Shown in pieces: positions 12,201 through 21,200 of a DNA stretch of 60,000 nucleotides (its first letter is position 1; every line of letters begins with the position of its first letter). A program made the translations under genes and the position numbers. The stretch covers positions 13,002,003 through 13,062,002 of the forward strand of contig NC_049984.1 of the NCBI RefSeq assembly GCF_000003815.2. Direction: 5' to 3'. This DNA comes from Branchiostoma floridae (Eukaryota > Chordata > Leptocardii > Amphioxiformes > Branchiostomatidae). The notes under the pieces were generated by a model. It was not told the DNA's origin. It saw only the letters and a program-made list of their open reading frames with translations, and ran no database searches.

Positions 12201-15200
12201 TTATCATTTGATTTTTGTATGATGGCATCTTTTTGTTGATAGCATATCATGATCATGACGATCTTCGAAAGAGCCTGACACGTAGAGCCGGCAAGCAGAC
12301 CGAGATAACCATACCAGTACTCACGCTTGATTTGAACTTTTGCTTGTAATAATCTTGTTGTCATGTCTTTTTAAATTTATTTTTACAGTTAAAGATATTA
12401 TAGGAAGGTATTTAACAGCTATGTCCACATTTTGTTGGTTAAAGAAGCACAAAAGCGGTCAGACGGCTATACAGAAGAGACACAAGTGAAAAATCGTGCG
12501 ACGCTGGAAAAATTTTGAACACCATCCGATGCGTTGCGATGGCTTGCGATGCTTACGATTTTCTTGCGATGTACTGCGCTCATCGTACGATATGCGGAAT
12601 AGTCCATCGCAAGGAATCGTACGCGCTTTGTGACCGGGGCTTTAGGGACATTCTATTGCTAACCGAAAAAAACTACTTCGTCGGCCTTAAAGATTACCAA
12701 CCGTGTGACTGATCCCTAAATTTGTGAGCTCGAGAGGTCTCGAGTTCGAATCCGGCTGCCGTGTCACCGATCTTGTGCCCTTGGGAAAGGCTACCTATAA
12801 TTCTAGTTATGGCGGGCATGTTGTATTTCAAGGGATCATCCGGGGTCATGGTACATATTATGCAGTATTTTACCTTAGAGGGGTGAAATACACGGCTTTC
12901 CTCACTTTATTCGGGTGAAAATGAGTACATAGCTTCGGCTAGGGCCATCCCTCGGATAGGACGTTAAATGGAGGTCCCGTGTCAGGGAGAGCCATACCCC
13001 AGGTACGTTAAAGAACCCCCACACGTGCGATGGTGCGGTGTGCGTTGGTGCAAATCATTTTGTCGGGAGTTGGTGATTCACTTCAAATCACCCTGATGGA
13101 GGCCTGGCGAACCTGCCCCGTATCAGCCATACGGTGATTAACATCATTCACCCGGACGGGAGACCTGGCGCATCCCCGTCTTGAATTAGCCAGCGAAAGG
13201 GTATGTCGACCCGAAGAAGGGCCTTCACACTGAAATCGAATTAGCAGGAATCAAGCAGAACCAGTCGGAATGAAGTGTTTGCAAAATTCGTGCCACATCC
13301 GGGGCCATTCCGCGTGGGACTTCCAAATGGACCTTATAGGGAGGAATGAGCCAAAATGCCGTCAGAATGAAAAGTCTTTTCTATTCCTGGGAATTCGTCG
13401 TGTATTCTAGAAATTCTCACTGCATTCGAGATATTCTTTTGGCCACATTTGGGCAGGATTCAAAGTGGCTTGCCGTTTCGGTTCTCCATCGAATGTCTAG
13501 AATACACTACGAATTGAGAGGAATTGCCAGGAATAGAAAAAAATCATTCTGACGGCATTCCAGCTCATTCGTGCTCTCGTGTGAAAGGGGCTTAAGGGGC
13601 GGTATAACCCCGTCGTGTGTTAGCACGTCGACCGACGATGATGATGATCCCTAAAAGTGTTCTAAAACGACGTCTTGTGTTTTCCCAGGCCCTATGAGAC
13701 CTAAACCTGGCACCTGCCCTGCACCAGAACGAGACACAGCCTGTAGGAGGGGGGACCGGAGCGAGTGTGATGGAGACTCCGACTGTCCTCGGCGACAGAA
13801 GTGCTGCTCGGACGGGTGTGTCAGGATTTGCCAAAATCCAGCACCGACAAGAGGTAAGGTTCCTTCCAATATCATAGACAACTGATAACAAATTCTTTAT
13901 CCACATCCAGGGACTGACGACGTTCAGGGGCTGCCTGTCACCTTCGTCTGGGTACTTGTGACTGGTTCTCCTTCGCACTGTTGGTGCTGCAGTTTGAAAA
14001 GAGTCTATATACCCCCCCATAACGGTTCATCACAGGAGTGGATTATTTTGTTTTTCAGTTATCTGCCAATCCAATAGAAGTATTCAACGATCATAGCCCT
14101 ACGGGTTCCAGTGCCCCTCCGCACCCGTTGTAACAGACTTCTCTCCTCTGTAACAGTCCATGTCCACCGTGAAAAACCTTCCCAAACCTTACCCACGTTT
14201 GGAAACATCAAAGACAGGTGCATTTTTTTATAGTTTATCTTTCCGTTTCTAGATCTTGAGACGAAATGCCAAGAACAGCTCCAAAACACAGAGCTGATGC
14301 CGGGTGAGTTTGTGAAACAGTGTGAGGAGGACGGCAGCTTCAGTACCAAACAGTGTCACGGCTCCACCGGCTTCTGCTACTGCGCACATCCACAGGACGG
14401 AACCATCTACCGTGAGACCGGCAGGAGGGGAGAGATGGAACACGACTGTGAGGCCTACTGGCAAACAAAAGGCAAGGCCACATACAGTCAATGAATGAAT
14501 GAAAAAAAATACCTCAATTAAGAAAGTATTACTTTTCTGATGTTTGTTTTGGTCGTCTTTTGACCTTTATATATCTTTAGGTTCATTTGTTTTACAGTGT
14601 TGGATAGGACACACATTGTGTGCACACAGCTTGACCATTGACTCTTTACGTCCTGATGTCTATACCCACCCCTCAGCTCCAGCAGTGTGTACTGAGAACA
14701 CAGAGCCCATGCCGGGTGAGTTTGTGAAACAGTGTGAGGAGGACGGAAGCTTCAGTACCAAACAGTGTCACGGCTCCACCGGCTTCTGCTACTGCGCACA
14801 TCCACAGGACGGAACCATTTACCGCGAGACCGGCAGGAGGGGGGAGATGGAACACGACTGTCAGACCTACTGGCAGACAAAAGGCAAGACCACGTACAGC
14901 CAATTCATCAATGAATGGAAATTGATACCTCAATGACATAAACATTACTTTTCTGGCGTGTTTTGGTGTCGTCCGTTGTTCTTTATGTATCTTTAAGTTC
15001 ATTAGCTTTACAGTGTTAGATCATGGTCGTTATATAACTTCCTTGGTTAGATGTGGCACAAATTACACAAAGTTTGACCATTGACTCTTTACGTCCTGAT
15101 GTCTATACCCATCTCTCAGCTCCAGCAGTGTGTACTGAGAACACAGAGCCCATGCCGGGTGAGTTTGTGAAACAGTGTGAGGAGGACGGCAGCTTCAGTA

Positions 15201-18200
15201 CCAAACAGTGTCACGGCTCCACCGGCTTCTGCTACTGCGCACATCCACAGGACGGAACCATCTACCGTGAGACCGGCCGGAGGGGGGAGATGGAACACGA
15301 CTGTCAGAACTACTGGCAGACAAAAGGCAAGGCCACAATAATATTGAGCACACTCAAGCAGCCATTTGGCTACCAAGAATTCTAGTTATGGCGGCCATGT
15401 TGTATTTCAAGGGATCATCCGGGGTCATGGCACATATTATGCAGTATTTCACCTTAGAGGGGTGAAATGCACCCCGAAGATGGCATACTTATGTCCGAAA
15501 TGCAGCCTATATAGTAGAATGCCCAACTGCAGCCTCATTCTGGTGCTATGACCCTGGATGGCCCCGGGAAATCCAACATGGCCTCCATAACTGAAAACTG
15601 CTTTTCTAGGGTTTGTTGGCTTGTTCGTAGTTCTTTTCATATCTATTGACCGACTAGTCACAGCTCCAGTGTGTACTGAGAACACAGATCCCATGCCGTT
15701 CGTTATATATCTTTTACGTGATTTGTTTACAGTGTTAGATATTACACATACAGCGTGCACACAGCTTGACACTTGACGCTTGACGATTAAAAATTTAAAA
15801 CGTCCCAATGTCTATACCCACCCCTCAGCTCCAGCAGTGTGTACTGAGAACACAGAGCCCATGCCGGGTGAGTTTGTGAAACAGTGTGAGGAGGACGGCA
15901 GCTTCAGTACCAAACAGTGTCACGGCTCCACCGGCTTCTGCTACTGCGCACATCCACAGGACGGAACCATCTACCGTGAGACCGGCAGGAGGGGAGAGAT
16001 GGAACACGACTGTCAGAACTACTGGCAGACAAAAGGCAAGGGCACAATAATCTTGAGCACACTCAAGCAGCCATTTGGCTACCAAGAATTCTAGTTATGG
16101 CGGCCATGTTGGATTTCAAGGGATCATCCGGGGGGTCATGACACATATCATGCAGTATTTCACCTTAGAGGGGTGAAATGCACCCCGAAAATGGCATACT
16201 TATGTCTGCAATGCAGCCTATATAGTAGAATCCCCAACTGCAGCCTCATTCTGGTGCCATGACCCTGGATGACCCCGGGAAATCCAACATGACCTCCATA
16301 ACTGAAAATTGCTTTTCTAGGGTTTGTTGGCTTGTTCGTAGTTCTTTTTATATCTATTGACCCACTAGTTACAGCTCCAGTATGTACTGAGAACACAGAT
16401 CTCATGCCATTCTTCTATACATATATCTTATGCGTGATTTGTTTACAGTGTTAGATATTACATATACTGCGTGCACACAGCTTCACGCTTTACCATTAAA
16501 CCTTTAAAACGTCCCGATGTCTATATCCACCTCTCAGCTCCTGCAGTGTGTGCTGAGAACACAGAGCCCATGCCGGGTGAGTTTGTGAAACAGTGTGAGG
16601 AGGACGGCAGCTTCAGTACCAAACAGTGTCACGGCTTCACCGGCTTCTGCTACTGCGCACATCCACAGGACGGAACCATCTACCGTGAGACCGGCAGGAG
16701 GGGGGAGATGGAACACGACTGTGAGGCCTACTGGCAAACAAAAGGTACAACAGACTGATGACATTTAAGCAACTTTCAACAGTTTCTTTGGTTACAAAAT
16801 GCATCATCTTTTTTTCTACACTGTGTGCATCACTACACTCTGGCAACAGATAAGTCTACGTGTTTAATGGTGACCAATGTGCAGTTCTTAGCACACCGGC
16901 ACACCAAATCAGTGTGTGCTTCCATCATAAAACACACTCAGTCAGACAAAGGATCAGCCGGAGGCCAAGTGTGTCGGAGGCATGTCAGAGGATCGCTCTC
17001 ACTTACAATTACTCCACACTATGCCATTTTAACCAAGACAAGTGTAAGACAAGAACAAGACCTTGAGTGGCCTTCAGGTCTTGTTACGTGGTGACCATTA
17101 AGTAAAAAAAAAAAAAAAAGATGAAAATATATAAATAAATAAAAAAGACTCACCCTTATTGAGCTGTTCATATAACATTATATCGATGTTTTCCGCTTAG
17201 TGTGCGGTGAAAACAGTCACTTCGACACCTGTGGTCACGGAGAGTGCCAGCCCACATGTGAGAACCCCGCACCCATCTGTACACAAGTGTGCATCGCAGG
17301 CTGTCAGTGTGACGATGGCTTTGCACTGCATGACGGGAGGTGCATTCACATGAGCCAGTGCGAGGGAGGCGGCGATGACTTTGGCCTTGGTAAGTCATGG
17401 TCGCATAATACAGTATTTATGGGAGACCCCCGTGGTCAACAGTAGTTCGGGCACAAAATAGTGCGTCGCAGTTCTTGAAAGTGCCATTGCAAATTTTTTG
17501 TGCATGCAGTCAGTGAGTCGGAAACTGTAGTGAATACTACTGTAGACAAATACGTCAATTTTTCAGGCTGTATGACCGCATCAAGGTTTGTGTTACTAAA
17601 AAAACTTTCAACTCAGACAAATCCTTGCAGACGACGTACGCTGCTCGACCAGTCCATGCAAGCATGCAAGGTGGTGAAATTCTTTTCTTTTCCGTTCTTG
17701 GTAGATCCTCCCATGTGCCCACCTGGAGTTCACGTGTTCAACTGTTTCGCTAACCCATGTGACGTCGCCAGTTGCCCCGCCCACCCTGAGGCCACGTGTC
17801 AGGCCAACTACTGCGGCGGCTGTAACGCCGAGTTCTTCGACGAGGACGGGAACCAAGTTGACTGTGGCGAAACTGGTAATAACAGCGTCATCCTAACATC
17901 AGACCTACATTGCGCTACAATCTTCATTGTAAAAAAATTTTCTTTGTTGGTGGATGGATTGTAGCCTTTGGTTTGCGCGACTAATGTGCAGTCCTTGGCA
18001 CATTGACACACCAAATCGGTGTGTGTTTCTATCAACGTTAGAGCACACTCCAGATGATAGATTAGCCAAGAGGTCGATTAGGCATCACTCTACTGTTAGG
18101 TGAAAGAGAATCGAACCCGTGCCCTCTTGGTTCTGAGCCAAACGCACCAGCAACGCTCTACCAACAACGCCACACGATGCCATTTTCACTTTTAGTGTGT

Positions 18201-21200
18201 TCATGACTAGAACAGAGTTCACCCTTAACTGTACATATAGCGGTAACATTACGTCGATGTTTTCTGCTTTAGTGTGCGGCGAAAACAGTCACTTCGACAC
18301 CTGTGGTCACGGAGAGTGCCAGCCCACATGTGAGAACCCCGCACCCATCTGTACACAAGTGTGCATCGCAGGCTGTCAGTGTGACGATGGGTTTGCACTG
18401 CATGACGGGAGGTGCATTCCCATGAGCCAGTGCGAAGGCGGCCAACATGATTTTGGTAGGCCATTGCATTGCACGAGCTATGATCAAGACCAATATTAGA
18501 GGGGATTAAACATACACATTATTTATAACTGGTTTTAACATTTTAAAATTAATCAAATATTCTAAGCATAAGCAGACACACAACAACAAAGAAGCTGTGA
18601 ACAAGTTTGCTTGATTGAATCCTACAGAGAGACCAGGCACATGCCCCGCCCCCCTTAGCGAGGCCGAGTGCCAACTGCCGAGACCGTTCAGAATTTGCAC
18701 GGCGGACGGGGACTGTTACAGAGGAGAGAAGTGCTGTGATAACGGGTGTGGAGGGGCGCTGGAATGCAAACGTCCGATGCGAGGTAAGGTTAGAACAGTC
18801 ATCATGTTACAACATTGCCTTTATAAGGTAGCATCTAGCTGTGCAAAGTAGACAAACCAGCCAGCGGGCATTGGTGGATTAACTTCTACTGAATTGCTTC
18901 ATATGCTTTTTTCCTCTTTTCAAGCAAACATTTTGTTTATACTGGATGGTATTGTATTGTATGGTTATTTGGAAAATAAAGTCATGCGCAGTGTTTCTAA
19001 AAAAAGACGTCTTGTATCTAATCAGGACCTATGAGACCCAAACCTGGCACCTGCCCTGCACCAGAACGAGACACAGCCTGTAGGAGGGGGGGCCGGAGCG
19101 AGTGTGATGGAGACTCCGACTGCCCTCGACGACAGAAGTGCTGCTCGGACGGGTGTGTTAGGATTTGCCAGAACCCCGCACCGACAAGTGGTAAGGTTCT
19201 TTCCACTATCATAGATAACTTAATAACAAAGTTCTGTATCCACATGGAAGGAGTTGCGACAGTCGACGTTTCTGTGACTGTCACCTTCATCAGCGCAATA
19301 ATGACTGGTTCTACTTCGCATTGTATGTAGGTGTAGCTGCTGCAGTGGGAAGCGCATGCAGCACCAAATGTGACTAAGTCTACATCCGCCCTCAACACAG
19401 TTCATCAATGGAGTAGATTTGTTATTCAGTCCTTTGCCAACCCGATAGAATTATTCACTGATCATAGCAGTAGCTAATTGCCATATAAAGTTTGACTCTT
19501 TCAATTTCTCCACACTACACCGTTTTGACCATAATTGTGTGTAATGCAAGCTCACTCTAGCTGTATACATAACATTACATCGATGATTTCCGTTTAGTGT
19601 GCAGCGAAAACAGTCATTTCGACACCTGTGGCCACGGAGAGTGCCAGCCCACATGTGAGAACCCCGCACCCATCTGTACGCAAGTGTGTATCGCAGGCTG
19701 TCAGTGTGACGATGGGTTTGCACTGCATGACGGGAGGTGCATTCCCATGAGCCAGTGCGAGGGCGGCGAAGATGATTTTGGTAGGCCATTGCATTTCACG
19801 CTGTTTAGTACCGTAGCGGTGGACCCCAAATTGGTTGAATTTTGGAGTGGATTTAAAACAGGCTGTCTCTGGATCAAATCACCAAGTGATGTTACGAATT
19901 AGTAGTGTATAAAAAATCTCTGAAATTAAGAATGCAATTGGGGAATTTCTCACGGGGAATTTCTCACGGGTATATCTTTACATCCGTTCTTCTGTAAGCT
20001 GTTGTCTTCATCATAAGAAAAAATAAGATAAAATTATTATGTACCATGCGTACACTTATACCTAACGTTAGAGGTACACATATTCCATTTCGTTTGGAGC
20101 AGATGATTTATATATTACAAACAGTAGATGTTTCAACACGTATGCCTGGCAAGTCCTTGTGAACATCATTAAGTGACCATTGTGAAGTACATTTGTACAC
20201 TCGTGTTTCGCTCCTTCAGCGTTCCCTGAGAGACCAGGCACATGTCCCGCCCCCAGCCTGAGCGATGCCGACTGTTCGGGACTGAGGCTGCACAGGGTCT
20301 GCTCAATGGATGCAGAATGCCAAATAGGAGAGAAGTGTTGTGACATCGGCTGTGGACAGGAATGTGTCCGTGTGAGGGGGAGGAGGCCTGTTCCGGACCG
20401 ACGTAAGTTTTCATTGGTTTCAACTAGACGAAGACCGAAATCGCCAAAAGCAGTTACGTATACTCAAGCAGATGGACATGATTTTGGAAACCGTCAGACG
20501 TTTCAGGTGGGAACCACTTTCTTTCTTCAATGGCACTGAAGAAGCTGGCTGAAGGTCAGCTTGAGTAATTGCTTTATTACCTGGATGTCTAACCTTTGTC
20601 GACGATACCAAAATCATACTGCAAAATGTAGGTATTTCAACAGATCATACTTGTACGCTTGCCTGCCGTAGTTGCAACAGAAGATGACAGCACAGAGAAA
20701 TTATATAAATAAAGTTGTAAGGTCATGTTCTTTGATTCGCTCCTTCAGCGTTCCCTGAGAGACCAGGCACATGTCCCACTCCCAGCCTGATCATGGGCGA
20801 TGCCGACTGTTCGGGACCGAGGCGGTACAGGGTCTGTACCATGGATGTGGACTGTCGCAGGGGAGAGAAGTGCTGTGAGAATGGTTGCGGAGTCAAGGAA
20901 TGCATACGGCTGAACCGCAGTAAGCTTCTAACAAATTTGCATTTTCAGCACCAAGGGCGTCTCCCAGCCGCACGTATTGATGACTATAGGCCTGCCGCGC
21001 GGTGTGTTCTAAATTGGATTCATACCGGGATGAATGGTTGTTTGCTATTACAAGTCTACTGCGACTCACAACAAAGTGTCATATTAAGTTATATAACTCA
21101 ACCCACAAAACTATCAATTTGATTTACAAACATATATAAGCTAATAAATGGACGGATGAATGAATAAATGATAATGGGACTGAATGAAATTTTTAACTAG

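Larger units (their letters stand above)
11360..13688 (+). other. Intron 11, expanded by stacked mobile elements
   Basis: This intron is 2.3 kb, while its paralogue intron 21 is 242 bp. The first ~210 bp and the last ~40 bp align with intron 21. The middle is a 1066-bp transposon, a SINE carrying a nested MITE, and a foldback element. No exon lies in it. Confidence 0.8.

Noticed and set aside
14472-14494. Exon 13 ending at a nearby stop after KATYSQ
   Set aside because: Nearby stops follow the same site in the other GC-donor copies too, while phase-1 GC splicing keeps a full frame through 27 exons. It stays possible as a minor isoform.
14673-16764. Open frames antisense to the Tg1 exons (cysteine- and leucine-rich)
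   Set aside because: They are mirror frames of conserved exons; the sense strand has the domain motifs and splice sites.
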